Shown here piece after piece: positions 8,974 to 18,516 of a stretch of 64,000 bases of DNA. Each line of letters starts with the position of its first letter. Positions within the stretch are counted from its first letter, which is position 1. The DNA lies in contig NZ_SZUU01000012.1 in the NCBI RefSeq assembly GCF_019583405.1, positions 95,010-159,009 on the forward strand. The letters are read 5' to 3'. A program made the position numbers and the translations under genes. Origin of the DNA: Bacteroides fragilis (GTDB lineage Bacteria > Bacteroidota > Bacteroidia > Bacteroidales > Bacteroidaceae). The notes under the pieces are model-generated. The model had not been told where the DNA came from and made no database searches. It was given only the letters and a program-made list of their open reading frames with translations.

Positions 8974-10392
8974 ATGAAGAACAAATTATTTATTTTATTT
9001 GCATTTTGTATTTCAGTTCATGTTTATGCTCAACAGTCTTCCAGGGAGATACCTTTAAAATATGGAGCTACCAACATTGGCAAACGTCAGGATGATGCTA
9101 TGAAGCGGTTTCGCGACAATCGTCTCGGAGAATTTATTCATTGGGGACTGTATGCCATTCCCGGTGGCGAATGGAAAGGTAAAGTATATCATGGGGCTGC
9201 CGAATGGCTGAAATCATGGGCCAAAGTCCCTGCTGCCGATTGGCTGGAACTGATGAAACAATGGAATCCTGTTAAGTTCGATGCCAGACAATGGGCCCGG
9301 ATGGCCAAAGAGATGGGAGTGAAATACGTTAAGATTACGACAAAACATCATGAAGGTTTCTGTCTCTGGCCCAGTCAATACAGTCAGTATACCGTAGCGC
9401 AGACGCCTTATAGAAAAGATATCTTAGGTGAATTGGTGAAAGCTTACAATGATGAAGGTATCGACGTACATTTCTACTTCTCGGTGATGGATTGGAGTCA
9501 TCCCGATTATCGTTATGAGATTTCATCGAAAGAAGACAGTGTTGCTTTCAGCCGTTTTCTGACTTTTACCGATAATCAGTTAAAAGAATTAGCTATCCGC
9601 TATCCGACGGTTAAGGACTTTTGGTTTGACGGAACCTGGGATACAAGTATTAAAAAGAACGGTTGGTGGACGGCTCATGCCGAACAAATGCTGAAAGAGC
9701 TTGTTCCGGGAGTTACCATTAACAGCCGGCTTCGTGCCGATGATTACGGTAAGAGGCACTTTGACAGCAATGGTCGTCTTATGGGAGATTATGAGTCGGG
9801 GTATGAACGCCGTCTTCCCGATCCGGTGAAAGACCTGCGGGTGACTAAATGGGACTGGGAAGCTTGTATGACTGTTCCCGAAAATCAGTGGGGATATCAC
9901 AAGGATTGGTCGTTGAGCTATGTTAAAACCCCGATAGAGGTGATCGACCGCATTGTGCATGCGGTGTCGATGGGAGGAAATATGGTAGTGAATTTCGGTC
10001 CTCAGCCCGATGGAGACTTCCGTTCGGAAGAGAAAGAGTTGGCGATGGCATTGGGATGCTGGATGAAGAAGTATGGTGAATGTATATATGGATGCGACTA
10101 TGCCGGATGGGATAAGCAGGACTGGGGATACTATACCCGTAAGGGGCAAGAGGTATACATGGTTGTATTTAATCGTCCCTATTCGGGACTTCTTAAAGTA
10201 AAGGTTCCCAAAGGTACCGAAATAGAAAGAGCCGTTTTGCCGGACGGACAGGCAGTAAAGGTAACTGAGACTGCCCGGAACGAATATAATGTGGCCATGC
10301 CTTTGCAAGATCCGGACGAACCGTTTATAATCAAACTACAGGTTAAGGAGGCCTCCGGAGCAGCAGACGGATATCGGGACGCATTGACGTAA
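8974..10392 (+). CDS. Secreted alpha-L-fucosidase, GH29
   Basis: 472 residues with a signal peptide ending near HVYAQ (about residue 20). GH29 enzymes remove alpha-linked L-fucose from host or plant glycans with retention. The N-terminal catalytic barrel shows the family pattern FIHWGLYAIPGGEW (about 49-62), TTKHHEGFCLWPS, and VKDFWFDGTWD, in which the first Asp is the expected nucleophile. A small beta domain follows. It is 54 bases upstream of a GH2 enzyme on the same strand, and the two are probably one operon. No SusC/SusD pair is adjacent. Confidence 0.9.
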   Translation: MKNKLFILFAFCISVHVYAQQSSREIPLKYGATNIGKRQDDAMKRFRDNRLGEFIHWGLYAIPGGEWKGKVYHGAAEWLKSWAKVPAADWLELMKQWNPVKFDARQWARMAKEMGVKYVKITTKHHEGFCLWPSQYSQYTVAQTPYRKDILGELVKAYNDEGIDVHFYFSVMDWSHPDYRYEISSKEDSVAFSRFLTFTDNQLKELAIRYPTVKDFWFDGTWDTSIKKNGWWTAHAEQMLKELVPGVTINSRLRADDYGKRHFDSNGRLMGDYESGYERRLPDPVKDLRVTKWDWEACMTVPENQWGYHKDWSLSYVKTPIEVIDRIVHAVSMGGNMVVNFGPQPDGDFRSEEKELAMALGCWMKKYGECIYGCDYAGWDKQDWGYYTRKGQEVYMVVFNRPYSGLLKVKVPKGTEIERAVLPDGQAVKVTETARNEYNVAMPLQDPDEPFIIKLQVKEASGAADGYRDALT

Positions 10393-10446
10393 CGGCATCC
10401 CGTCACGCTATGCACTTGCTTTAACGAACCATTAAAACAAAATATC

Positions 10447-12561
10447 ATGAGAAAACTATCTTATTTAATCATCGTGTGCTTATACTTGTGCAGTGGTGTC
10501 ATTCCTCTGATGGCACGTCAGGTCACGGCTTTCAATACCGGTTGGCAATTTAAGAAAGGTCCTTTTGCTACAGATCCGATGCGGGCCGCCTCCCAATGGG
10601 ATGGAAAGTGGGAAACGGTCGAAATTCCACATACCTGGAATGCCATGGATATGCAGGTACAGTCGGGCTCTTTCTACGAAGGGGCAGGCTACTACCGCAA
10701 AACACAGTTCTTTCCCCACGACCTGGAGGGTAAGCGTGTTTTTTTGCGTTTCGAAGGGGTAGGAGCCTGTGCCGAAGTGTACGTCAACGGGAAACTGACA
10801 GGTACGCACAAAGGTGGTTATTCTGCCTTTGCATGCGAAATAGGTACAGCGCTCAAACTCGGTGCCGAGAATGAAATCGTTGTTAAAGCTGACAATAAAG
10901 CCCGCCCCGATGTAATTCCGGTCAATCAGAATCTTTTCGGTGTCTACGGCGGTATTTACCGTCCCGTATGGCTGATTGTAACCGAACAGAATAATATAAC
11001 GGTTACCGATTGTGCCTCGCCGGGTGTCTACATCACCCAAAAGGATGTATCAAGGAAATCGGCCGATATCACCGTAAAAGTGAAATTGGATAATGCCGGA
11101 CTTCAACCTGCTGCTGTGACACTCGAAAATACCATTTATACGCAGGAGGGCCGGAAAGTCGGCACACACAGCCGGTCGTTTGATTTGAGTCCGCAAGGGA
11201 CACAAACTTATTTGTCCACTTTTAAACTGAAGAACCCACATCTCTGGCAGGGACGTAAAGATCCGTATCTTTATAAAGTTGTCTGCAGGCTGATGGCAGG
11301 TGGGAAAGTGATTGATGAAGTGGTGCAGCCTCTCGGTGTGCGTAAGTACGAGATAGTAGCCGGAAAAGGTTTTTTCCTGAACGGTGAGAAGTATCCGATG
11401 TATGGTGTAACCCGTCATCAGGATTGGTGGGGATTGGGGAGCGCCCTTAAAAACGAACATCACGATTTCGATTTGGCCGCCATTATGGATGTAGGAGCCA
11501 CTACCGTCCGTTTTGCCCACTACCAGCAATCAGACTACCTTTATTCGCGCTGTGATACATTGGGACTGATTCTCTGGGCCGAAATACCTTGTGTAAACCG
11601 GGTGACCGGATACGAAACCGAGAATGCGCAAAGCCAGCTTCGCGAGTTGATCCGCCAGAGTTTTAATCACCCTTCCATCTATGTGTGGGGGCTTCACAAC
11701 GAAGTGTATCAGCCACATGAATATACGGCTGCATTGACCCGGTCTCTCCATGATCTTGCCAAGACAGAAGATCCGGACCGTTACACTGTTTCGGTCAACG
11801 GATATGGACACATGAATCATCCGGTCAACCTGAATGCGGATATACAGGGTATGAACCGTTATTTCGGCTGGTACGAGAAAAAGATACAGGACATCAAGCC
11901 TTGGGTGGAGCAACTCGAAAAGGAGTACCCTTATCAGAAGCTGATGTTGACCGAATATGGTGCCGATGCCAACCTGGCTCATCAGACCGAATATCTGGGT
12001 GATGCTCTGAATTGGGGCAAGCCATTCTATCCGGAAACGTTCCAGACTAAGACACACGAATATCAGTGGAGTGTCATCAAAGACCATCCCTATATCATCG
12101 CTTCTTATCTTTGGAATATGTTCGATTTTGCCGTACCGATGTGGACACGTGGTGGTGTTCCGGCACGTAATATGAAAGGGCTGATTACCTTTGACCGTAA
12201 AATAAAGAAAGATTCTTATTTCTGGTACAAAGCCAACTGGAGCGAAGAGCCTGTTCTCTATCTCACGCAACGCCGTAATGCCGACCGTGAGAAGCGGACA
12301 ACTGCCGTTACCGTCTATTCCAACATAGGAACTCCTAAAGTATATCTGAATGGGCAAGAGCTGAGCGGCATCCGCAATGGATATACCGATGTGCACTATG
12401 TGTTTGACAATGTGTCGCTTGCCGACGGGAAGAATATGCTCAAAGCCGTAGTTTCAGTCAGAGGGAAGGAATATGTTGACGAGATTGAATGGAACTATTC
12501 CGGTGAGAAAAACCGGGAGATCGATTCATACGAAAATAAGGATGAACATTCGGGTTTCTGA
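10447..12561 (+). CDS. GH2 glycoside hydrolase (beta-galactosidase type), secreted
   Basis: 704 residues with a signal peptide (about 1-22). Domain order is typical of GH2: N-terminal sugar-binding jelly roll (VYGGIYRPVWL near 165), Ig-like domain, then the TIM barrel. The acid/base glutamate lies in YVWGLHNEVYQ (about 415-425) and the nucleophile in MLTEYGADA (about 500). A short C-terminal beta domain follows. It is shorter than the 1000-residue LacZ type. Beta-galactosidase is the likeliest activity, but glucuronidase or mannosidase cannot be excluded. With the fucosidase it would strip fucosylated galactosides. Confidence 0.85.
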   Translation: MRKLSYLIIVCLYLCSGVIPLMARQVTAFNTGWQFKKGPFATDPMRAASQWDGKWETVEIPHTWNAMDMQVQSGSFYEGAGYYRKTQFFPHDLEGKRVFLRFEGVGACAEVYVNGKLTGTHKGGYSAFACEIGTALKLGAENEIVVKADNKARPDVIPVNQNLFGVYGGIYRPVWLIVTEQNNITVTDCASPGVYITQKDVSRKSADITVKVKLDNAGLQPAAVTLENTIYTQEGRKVGTHSRSFDLSPQGTQTYLSTFKLKNPHLWQGRKDPYLYKVVCRLMAGGKVIDEVVQPLGVRKYEIVAGKGFFLNGEKYPMYGVTRHQDWWGLGSALKNEHHDFDLAAIMDVGATTVRFAHYQQSDYLYSRCDTLGLILWAEIPCVNRVTGYETENAQSQLRELIRQSFNHPSIYVWGLHNEVYQPHEYTAALTRSLHDLAKTEDPDRYTVSVNGYGHMNHPVNLNADIQGMNRYFGWYEKKIQDIKPWVEQLEKEYPYQKLMLTEYGADANLAHQTEYLGDALNWGKPFYPETFQTKTHEYQWSVIKDHPYIIASYLWNMFDFAVPMWTRGGVPARNMKGLITFDRKIKKDSYFWYKANWSEEPVLYLTQRRNADREKRTTAVTVYSNIGTPKVYLNGQELSGIRNGYTDVHYVFDNVSLADGKNMLKAVVSVRGKEYVDEIEWNYSGEKNREIDSYENKDEHSGF

Positions 12562-12630
12562 TAGTAGATTTCAAAAATCATCCTTTCCTACGAAAAATGC
12601 ATTTTCATCTTCCATCTTCCACCCTTATAG

Positions 12631-12694
12631 AGATAAACGGCTGTCTATCATGTCTATATCGCGGTGGAAGATCGCGTTTTTAAGCCGTTTATCT
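12631..12694. terminator. Inverted repeat in pyrimidine-rich region after the GH2 gene
   Basis: A 12-base inverted repeat (12631-12642 with 12683-12694) encloses a second small palindrome. The flanks repeat CATCTTCCACC-like blocks several times between 12606 and 12720. Its place after the GH2 stop suggests a terminator, but there is no clear T-run. Confidence 0.4.
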
Positions 12695-12850
12695 TCCACC
12701 TTTATCTTCCATCTTCCACCTCCGTATTTAAGGAGTAAATAGACTGTAGATATTTAATATACAAATACATAGAGTCGGTATTCTATCTGTTTGTGTCCTT
12801 TATTGTATTTTGTTTTTCTTGCTACCTTTAGTGAAAATGGTCTTTTCTTT

Positions 12851-12922
12851 ATCCCGTCCCGCATACCCGGGCTGATGAGCCCGCATACCTGGGCCGATGG
12901 GCCCGGGTATGCGGGACGGGAT
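12851..12922. repeat. Large GC-rich palindrome
   Basis: A perfect 22-base inverted repeat (12851-12872 with 12901-12922) surrounds a 28-base loop that itself carries a third, inexact copy of the arm core (CCCGCATACCTGGGC). It is far more GC-rich than its AT-rich surroundings and lies between the convergent GH2 and hybrid-regulator genes. It could be a bidirectional terminator or a repeated extragenic palindrome. The rest of the 475-base gap (12562-13036) holds no supported gene. Confidence 0.7.
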
Positions 12923-13036
12923 AATGATGCTGTATAAAGATGTAATACTCTTATTATAAGTATGTTATGAAATGAAGATAAATGACATGTTTTCTTTTGA
13001 ATTTTCTTCTTGAATAGAGTATAAAGCCTTGTAGTT

Positions 13037-14776
13037 TTAGAAAACTTCTTTAATATATTGCGTGGGTGGAACTTTATAGAATTTCTTAAATTGTTTTCCG
13101 AAATATTTGGCATTGCAAAAGCCTAAAAAAGTGGCTATTTCCGTGACAGTGTATTGTTGCGTAACCAATAAAACTTTAGCTTTATTCATTTTGAAATAAT
13201 GCATGTATTCTGTGGGTGTTTTATCCGTAATTTCTTTTATTTTAGTGTAGAATTTGGTACGGCACATTCCCATATCGGCACTTAGCATGTCAACTGTATA
13301 GCTTTCTGTTGAAAGATTCTTTTCCAGAAGCTTGTCCACTTTGTTTATGAACAGTGCGTCCTCTTCACTTTTTGCAGTTGGTGAAGGCAGATTGTCCGAC
13401 AGATTTTTCTCCAGGAGTTTCATGATGCGTTCATGTTTATTGATAAGCATTTGTATGTCCACTTTGAGTCTGCAAATATTGATTGCCCGCGATTCCAATT
13501 TATCAACTCCACAGTCTATATGATCAAGATAGCTTCTGTTATCATTGGCGCTGATCAGAAGAATAACAGGAATATGGACCATGCTTGTATTCGATTTTAC
13601 TTTGGAGCAGATTTCTTTTCCATGTATGCCTCCTACTGTTTCATCAATAATGATAATATCCGGTATCCGCTGCCCCGAGAAACGTACTATCTGTTCAGGG
13701 TTTTCAACGACTGTTATTTTGAAAAGCGTAGAGAATGCTTCATGTAAATAACCGCTTAACTCTTTATCTGCCATGACCAACAGGATATGTTGCTTGTTCT
13801 TGTCAGAATGGATGATTTTATCATCTTTCATTACAGGAGGCACTACTTCCGGGCATTGTACGGTATTACAATATCCGTTTATGGGTACAGTAACCCGGAT
13901 GGTTATTGACCGCCCATGATAGTCGCCGCTCAACTTTCCTCCATGCAAACGGATTATCTTTTTTATAATTTGGAGACTTCCGCAGTAGTGCATTAACATG
14001 AATGTGGAGATAAACGAAAGTGTCTTTTTATGACTTTGCTTGTATTCCGGGCCATTCGTTATCCGGAGGTTCCAGTGGTTGACGCTGTGTGATACATTCA
14101 TGTTTATGCAACCTTTGCAAGGCGTGGCTTCGATCATTTTATTCAGCAGGCATTGCAGGGCAGCAGTCATAGTCATTTCGTCTACCCGGCAACTGATATA
14201 ACTGAAATCTTTGCTGATATTTAATTTTATTTGGCGAGTGTCGGCATATATCCGGCATTGATTAACGATTGAGGTGATAAAAGTGTAAAGTTCGAATTCA
14301 ATGGGAGAAGAGCCCGGATGCAGTTCATTCTCTTTGTCGTCGAATACGGCAATGTTCTGGTAGCAGCTCATGATATGGTTAGTGTATCTGAGTATCCGCT
14401 TTATCTTTTGGGACGTAGATTCGGAGAGGTTGTCCGAAACGACCTCTTCCAGTAGGTGATGGATCAAAGTCAGTGGTGTCTGAGTTTTATGGGTTATATT
14501 TAAGATCAGCCCCAATTTTTCGTGAGGAAATAGCTTTGTGCTGTATACCATTCGATAATATACGATAAGGGAGATCAGTAATCCTATTGCCAGACCTTCA
14601 ATAGGATAAGACCATAACAGCAGCCATAAGGACATTGGGAAAACAGTGGCTCCTTGAGACTGATTCGCAAAACTTTCATTCATTTCAATTAATGTGTTGG
14701 CTTGGATGCAGGGACATGCGTAATTAAATTGAATGTCCATCGAGATGATTAGTAAAAGAGTTAGAATTAATTTCAT
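13037..14776 (-). CDS. Reduced hybrid two-component regulator with AraC-type DNA-binding domain
   Basis: 579 residues. A signal-like helix (1-20) and a second transmembrane helix (about 47-69) flank only a short outside segment, so the large propeller sensor of ordinary Bacteroides hybrid regulators is missing. The histidine-kinase half keeps the phospho-acceptor region (ITHKTQTPLTLIHHL, about 94-108), but the ATPase half lacks a clear DxGxG box and reads TNGPEYK. A receiver domain follows (HILLVMADKE to GVDKLESR, with IIIDETVGG carrying the likely Asp), then an AraC helix-turn-helix domain (about 475-579). Probably a degenerate or pseudokinase regulator. It faces away from the peptide locus, and its target is unknown. 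Confidence 0.75.
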   Translation of the reverse strand: MKLILTLLLIISMDIQFNYACPCIQANTLIEMNESFANQSQGATVFPMSLWLLLWSYPIEGLAIGLLISLIVYYRMVYSTKLFPHEKLGLILNITHKTQTPLTLIHHLLEEVVSDNLSESTSQKIKRILRYTNHIMSCYQNIAVFDDKENELHPGSSPIEFELYTFITSIVNQCRIYADTRQIKLNISKDFSYISCRVDEMTMTAALQCLLNKMIEATPCKGCINMNVSHSVNHWNLRITNGPEYKQSHKKTLSFISTFMLMHYCGSLQIIKKIIRLHGGKLSGDYHGRSITIRVTVPINGYCNTVQCPEVVPPVMKDDKIIHSDKNKQHILLVMADKELSGYLHEAFSTLFKITVVENPEQIVRFSGQRIPDIIIIDETVGGIHGKEICSKVKSNTSMVHIPVILLISANDNRSYLDHIDCGVDKLESRAINICRLKVDIQMLINKHERIMKLLEKNLSDNLPSPTAKSEEDALFINKVDKLLEKNLSTESYTVDMLSADMGMCRTKFYTKIKEITDKTPTEYMHYFKMNKAKVLLVTQQYTVTEIATFLGFCNAKYFGKQFKKFYKVPPTQYIKEVF

Positions 14777-15449
14777 AATTGTAATTAGATAAATATTAAT
14801 TTTATGTTCTTATTCAATTCGTGAATTTTTATACATTTTTTATTTTTACGAATATCCCAACTGTTGTTGGTGCTGCAAGTATATGACTTTTTGTACATCC
14901 TGATTGGGTATAATCTTTCAAAAGAAATGGGTAATATTTGGTACAGAAATGCTGTGTGTATCTTTTTCATCATATAATTTTTCTCTTTATGGGAGGGCAT
15001 TTATTATTTTGAATTATCAAGTCCGTTTCTACTGTTCCTGTCCGGATGGTTCTATTTTACATGTTTTTTATTCCTGTTTAGATGTTGATTAGTTATATTA
15101 AAAGGTGTCATATTAAGTTTGTTGGGTGGAAGAAAACTTTCAATGAAATATATTCCAGAATTGAAATGAATTTAGCTTTCGGATGCTTCTTCTTTGTCTG
15201 TCACAAATACTTTGTATAACTGATTTTATTTGTAATATATTGGTATATAGGTGTAAGTTCCGGAATTTTATTCTCAAATATAATGTGTTTTTTTGATTCA
15301 TGGAGATATTCTTATCAGCTGGATTTAGTAAAAATAGTAGTGGAATAAGAGCCTGACACGGCTGTTCTAAGTGTTAATTTAATGAGCTAATTGAAGTTAA
15401 ATATAAGATATTACTTATTATTACCTGTATATGGGGTAAATATCAGTAT

Positions 15450-15479
15450 TGTAATGTTGTGTAATAAATTGTAATACAC
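15450..15479 (+). promoter_or_regulatory. Triple tandem TGTAAT repeat, candidate operator of regulator A
   Basis: TGTAAT occurs at 15450, 15460 and 15470, exactly 10 bases apart. The same core occurs twice at 10-base spacing before the first NVEALA peptide gene (16963-16982). It lies upstream of regulator A and could serve autoregulation. The region is AT-rich, so chance is not negligible. Confidence 0.45.
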
Positions 15480-15706
15480 CGAAATATATGTATGATGTAA
15501 ATGTTTATTCGTAAATAGAAATATTAAAATATTCTAATTTTGATATGAAAAATAGACCAGCGGCCCAGATTTGCCTTTCTATGCTTGTTTGAGGTAGATA
15601 TTTGAGGACTTGTCTATCTGCATCGATAATGGGGTAATTGTGTGTTTGTTCTCTATTAATCAGCGAAATCTATAGAATGGGACTTTGAGATAATATTGTA
15701 AAGTAT

Positions 15707-15714
15707 TACATTTG
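15707..15714 (+). promoter_or_regulatory. -7 box upstream of regulator A
   Basis: TACATTTG (TAnnTTTG type) ends 16 bases before the ATG at 15731. This also argues against using the TTG at 15716 as the start, since it would sit at the transcription start. Confidence 0.5.
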
Positions 15715-15730
15715 TTTGCAAAAAGAAGCC

Positions 15731-16942
15731 ATGATGAAACGCTCTAAGCTATTTTTATGGATTTTGGGGATATTGGTGCAAGCAATTTTAGTCGGTATGC
15801 ACTTCTATCAGAGGAACGTGGAAGCAATGTATATCGAAACCGAGTCTCTTTTGAAGGAAGTATTGAATGAGGAATTGCACAGGAAGCAGCAAGAATTGAA
15901 GTTGTTTTATATTTCCAAAGTGATAATCGATACTATTCCTTTGACCATTCGTGTAACGACGAGTGAGGGAGTCAAGACTTTTACTGTTGATGCTAAGAAA
16001 AGTAAAAAGAATATTTCACCAAGTATGGCAGAGCGGTCTTGGCACTCAGTTGCCTGTATGAAAAGTGGCTTATCTACAGATACTTTGAATTTACTTTGGA
16101 ACAATAAGCTCAAAGAGCGAAAAATTCTTGCTAAAACCGATGTACATTTATCAATAAACCATTTAGATAATTCTATTTCTTATTTTAAATGTAAAAACTG
16201 TAATCGTTTTTGTTCCGGAACACATAAAATTACTTTTTATGTAGGTAATAGATGTGAAGTTGAGATCATTGCTTTTTGGTCTTATCCATGGCGGGCGATA
16301 TATCGGTATCATAGCTCTCCATTTAAAATAATAGTGGGTGTGACAGTTGTTCTTATCATTATTTTCTGTAGTTGGTATCTGTACTTATCTAAAGTTCGAA
16401 ATGATAGAAAGCATTTAGCTAATGATCGGGATCGTGAAAGAAAGGTGCGTATGCAATTGGAGAAAGACCAGAAAAGATTAGAGGCAAAACAAAAAGAATA
16501 TGAAAAGCGTATAAAAGACTTTTCAGCAAAAGGCGAAGAATATGAAGAAAAACGTAAAAATATGGAGGGAATATTGAAAGGGTATGAGATACAAATTCAA
16601 AAACTGAAAGAATTAAAAGAATCAGGGAAAGAACCGTTACTTTACAGGTTGAGTCCAAAGGTTACTTTTGATTCTTATGCAAAGGTATTAATTTGTGGCG
16701 ATCAAACGATACCTCTTACTTCGCAGGCATGTCAACTATTGGATACTTTCCTGAATGCTCCTGAATATATTTTAACATACGAGGAGCTATTGGAATGTTT
16801 ATGGAAAGATGGTACTGGGGATATGACTCGTTTGCGAGTCGCTATTTCTCGTTTACGTGTTGCGTTGAGTGTAGATCCTGAGATTTCTATTTTTCAGAGA
16901 GGTATTAATAAATACCAATTAGTACTGTCTGAAATAGGTTAA
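15731..16942 (+). CDS. Membrane-tethered winged-helix regulator A
   Basis: 403 residues from ATG 15731 (a second ATG follows at 15734). Order: transmembrane helix (about 7-25), periplasmic domain (about 26-195), second transmembrane helix (about 197-219), charged coiled coil (about 222-300), then a C-terminal OmpR/CadC-like winged helix (about 305-403; QTIPLTSQACQLLDTFL to RLRVAISRLRVAL). The periplasmic domain keeps the pattern KSKKNIS...RSWHSVAC shared with its two paralogues in this window. No kinase or receiver domain is present, so it is a one-component signal transducer. It is followed 20 bases later by a tandem-repeat operator and a NVEALA peptide gene, its likely target. Confidence 0.75.
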   Translation: MMKRSKLFLWILGILVQAILVGMHFYQRNVEAMYIETESLLKEVLNEELHRKQQELKLFYISKVIIDTIPLTIRVTTSEGVKTFTVDAKKSKKNISPSMAERSWHSVACMKSGLSTDTLNLLWNNKLKERKILAKTDVHLSINHLDNSISYFKCKNCNRFCSGTHKITFYVGNRCEVEIIAFWSYPWRAIYRYHSSPFKIIVGVTVVLIIIFCSWYLYLSKVRNDRKHLANDRDRERKVRMQLEKDQKRLEAKQKEYEKRIKDFSAKGEEYEEKRKNMEGILKGYEIQIQKLKELKESGKEPLLYRLSPKVTFDSYAKVLICGDQTIPLTSQACQLLDTFLNAPEYILTYEELLECLWKDGTGDMTRLRVAISRLRVALSVDPEISIFQRGINKYQLVLSEIG

Positions 16943-16962
16943 TTTAGGGAGACTTTCGTACT

Positions 16963-17020
16963 ATGTAATAAAATGTAATGTATTATATGATGTTTTATTG
17001 GTTAGTAGCCTTTAACTTTG
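16963..17020 (+). promoter_or_regulatory. Tandem 10-base operator and promoter of peptide A
   Basis: ATGTAATAAA (16963-16972) is directly followed by ATGTAATGTA (16973-16982). Exactly 30 bases later comes the -7 box TAACTTTG (17013-17020), then the peptide gene at 17047. The repeats would sit just upstream of the -33 region, an activator position. OmpR-type winged helices bind tandem direct repeats of about this period. Confidence 0.7.
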
Positions 17021-17046
17021 CAGTGAATAATTAAAATATATATCTT

Positions 17047-17286
17047 ATGAAAATGAAGAACTATTTAAAAGCAACATTTCTTTTGGCTGCTATCGTTTCG
17101 GTTTGGCTTTTAAAACCTACAGAAAAATCTCAGAATGTGGATCCTCTTTTATTGCAAAATATAGAGGCGCTGGCAAGTGGAGAAGGACCTTCACATGCTC
17201 GTTGTTATGGACCAGGATCTGTAGATTGTCCTATTAATCACGACAAGGTGGAAATAGTATATGAGGGATTCAGTGTAGGAGAATAA
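17047..17286 (+). CDS. NVEALA-type secreted peptide A
   Basis: 79 residues. A hydrophobic N-terminal helix (about 7-22) is followed by the signature LLLQNIEALA (34-43), a variant of the NVEALA motif. The mature part has two cysteines eight residues apart (53 and 61) in the block GSVDCPINHDKVE, and ends GFSVGE. Peptides B and C share both Cys positions and the C-terminal block. Export across the inner membrane and a disulphide are inferred. The family (NVEALA proteins of gut Bacteroidales) has no established function known to me. Confidence 0.75.
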   Translation: MKMKNYLKATFLLAAIVSVWLLKPTEKSQNVDPLLLQNIEALASGEGPSHARCYGPGSVDCPINHDKVEIVYEGFSVGE

Positions 17287-17404
17287 AGCTATACTCTTAA
17301 AAGAGGAATCGATTTAGAGGAAGGGAGGTGTAATTTCAAATACTTAAAATATAGGGCTATAGCAAAGATAAAACTTTTCTAATCAGCTATAAATTAAAAA
17401 GATC

Positions 17405-18472
17405 ATGGGAAAGAATATCAGTATACTGATTTTAATAGGGACTATTCTTTTAGGATGTCATCCGGAAAAAGAGAAGATTGAGTTCTCAAACAGACTGATT
17501 TGTAGCGATAGCATATCGCGAGAACTGGTTGTTTTAAATGATACGTTTTTATTTTCGTATCCTTTGCAAATAGAATGTATAGATTCAGTATTACTGGTAT
17601 TGGATAATGTTAATAATAACTTCTTCCATCTGTTCACTCTAAAGGGTGTACCCATAAAATCATTTGGAGAAAAAGGGCAAGGTCCTGCTGATTTTATAAA
17701 TGTGGAATCGTTCAATTTATCTGAAGATAGGGAAACCATGTATGTCTACGATACGTCATTACGTAAAATAGTGAAATATGATGTTTCTTCTTTTTTAAAA
17801 GATTCATTGAAATGGGAGGTTATACAGGTGAATTATGATAGCTTGCCTCAAGCCGAAGTGCCTACAATAATCTATGATATGCTTTCTCTTAAAGATTCAA
17901 ACTTTCTTGTGAAAGCAAATCATAAGGGCCTTCGGTTTGGGCTATTAAAAGATGGAAAGGTTACTCAATTATACAATTCTTTCTCAGATTGTGTAAATAC
18001 GAATGATGATGAAGAGGTCTGGTCAGTCTTCTGTAGCAATGCCAAAACCAAATTAAGACCTGACAGGACGAAGATGTTGAATGCAACCTATCTTGGAGGG
18101 GTATTGGAATTGTTCGATTTGAATGATAATTGTTCCTTATCATTGGCAAAGATTCTTTATATTTACGAACCTAAATATGGTATTGCCGAAGGGGCAATAC
18201 CCAAATATGCTGTTTTCAATGAAACGACTCGGATTGGTTTTGAGGACGTATATGTAACCAATAATAGTATATATACATTATTGCACAGTATAGGGAATGA
18301 AACCTTACCTTCGGAAATTACTGTATTTAATTGGGAGGGAATTCCAATAACTAAAATTAAAACAGGGCGCTCCCTCTCTAATATTGCCGTCGATGGGAAG
18401 GATAACACAATCTATGTAATTGCCGAGAACGAACAGAATGCTTATGAGCTTTCTTGTTTGTCTTTAAATTGA
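17405..18472 (+). CDS. TolB-like 6-bladed beta-propeller lipoprotein
   Basis: 355 residues with an SPII signal (LIGTILLGC, lipid-modified Cys about residue 18). The rest is beta-rich, with the family motif FGEKGQGPADF (about 92-102) seen in all propeller proteins of this locus, and blade-like strands ending in DGKDNTIYVIAENEQNAYELSCLSLN. The predicted location is the outer face of a membrane. It lies 118 bases after peptide A with no clear promoter between, so the two are probably co-transcribed. The molecular function is unknown; a ligand- or peptide-binding scaffold is an inference. Confidence 0.7.
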   Translation: MGKNISILILIGTILLGCHPEKEKIEFSNRLICSDSISRELVVLNDTFLFSYPLQIECIDSVLLVLDNVNNNFFHLFTLKGVPIKSFGEKGQGPADFINVESFNLSEDRETMYVYDTSLRKIVKYDVSSFLKDSLKWEVIQVNYDSLPQAEVPTIIYDMLSLKDSNFLVKANHKGLRFGLLKDGKVTQLYNSFSDCVNTNDDEEVWSVFCSNAKTKLRPDRTKMLNATYLGGVLELFDLNDNCSLSLAKILYIYEPKYGIAEGAIPKYAVFNETTRIGFEDVYVTNNSIYTLLHSIGNETLPSEITVFNWEGIPITKIKTGRSLSNIAVDGKDNTIYVIAENEQNAYELSCLSLN

Positions 18473-18516
18473 TTTATATCTTGTGTTTGAGGTCTTTCAC
18501 ATGTCATTTGACATGA

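Larger units (their letters stand above)
14777..15730. other. Long AT-rich intergenic region
   Basis: About 950 bases with no gene I can support. Short frames at 14785-15000 and 14904-15092 have no domain and poor codon use. The clearest signals are the triple TGTAAT repeat at 15450-15479, a TAATTTTG box at 15535-15542 and a TACATTTG box at 15707-15714. The sequence composition is markedly more AT-rich than the flanking housekeeping genes. Confidence 0.5.

Noticed and set aside
12851..12922. The GC-rich palindrome as an invertible promoter
   Set aside because: It lacks the ARACGTWCGT core, the 28-base loop has no promoter, and no gene start lies close by.
14785..15092. Small frames on both strands beside the hybrid regulator
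   Set aside because: AT-rich, no domain, overlapping each other, poor codon use.
15716..15730. TTG start for regulator A
   Set aside because: It lies two bases after the -7 box, at the likely transcription start; ATG 15731 fits better.
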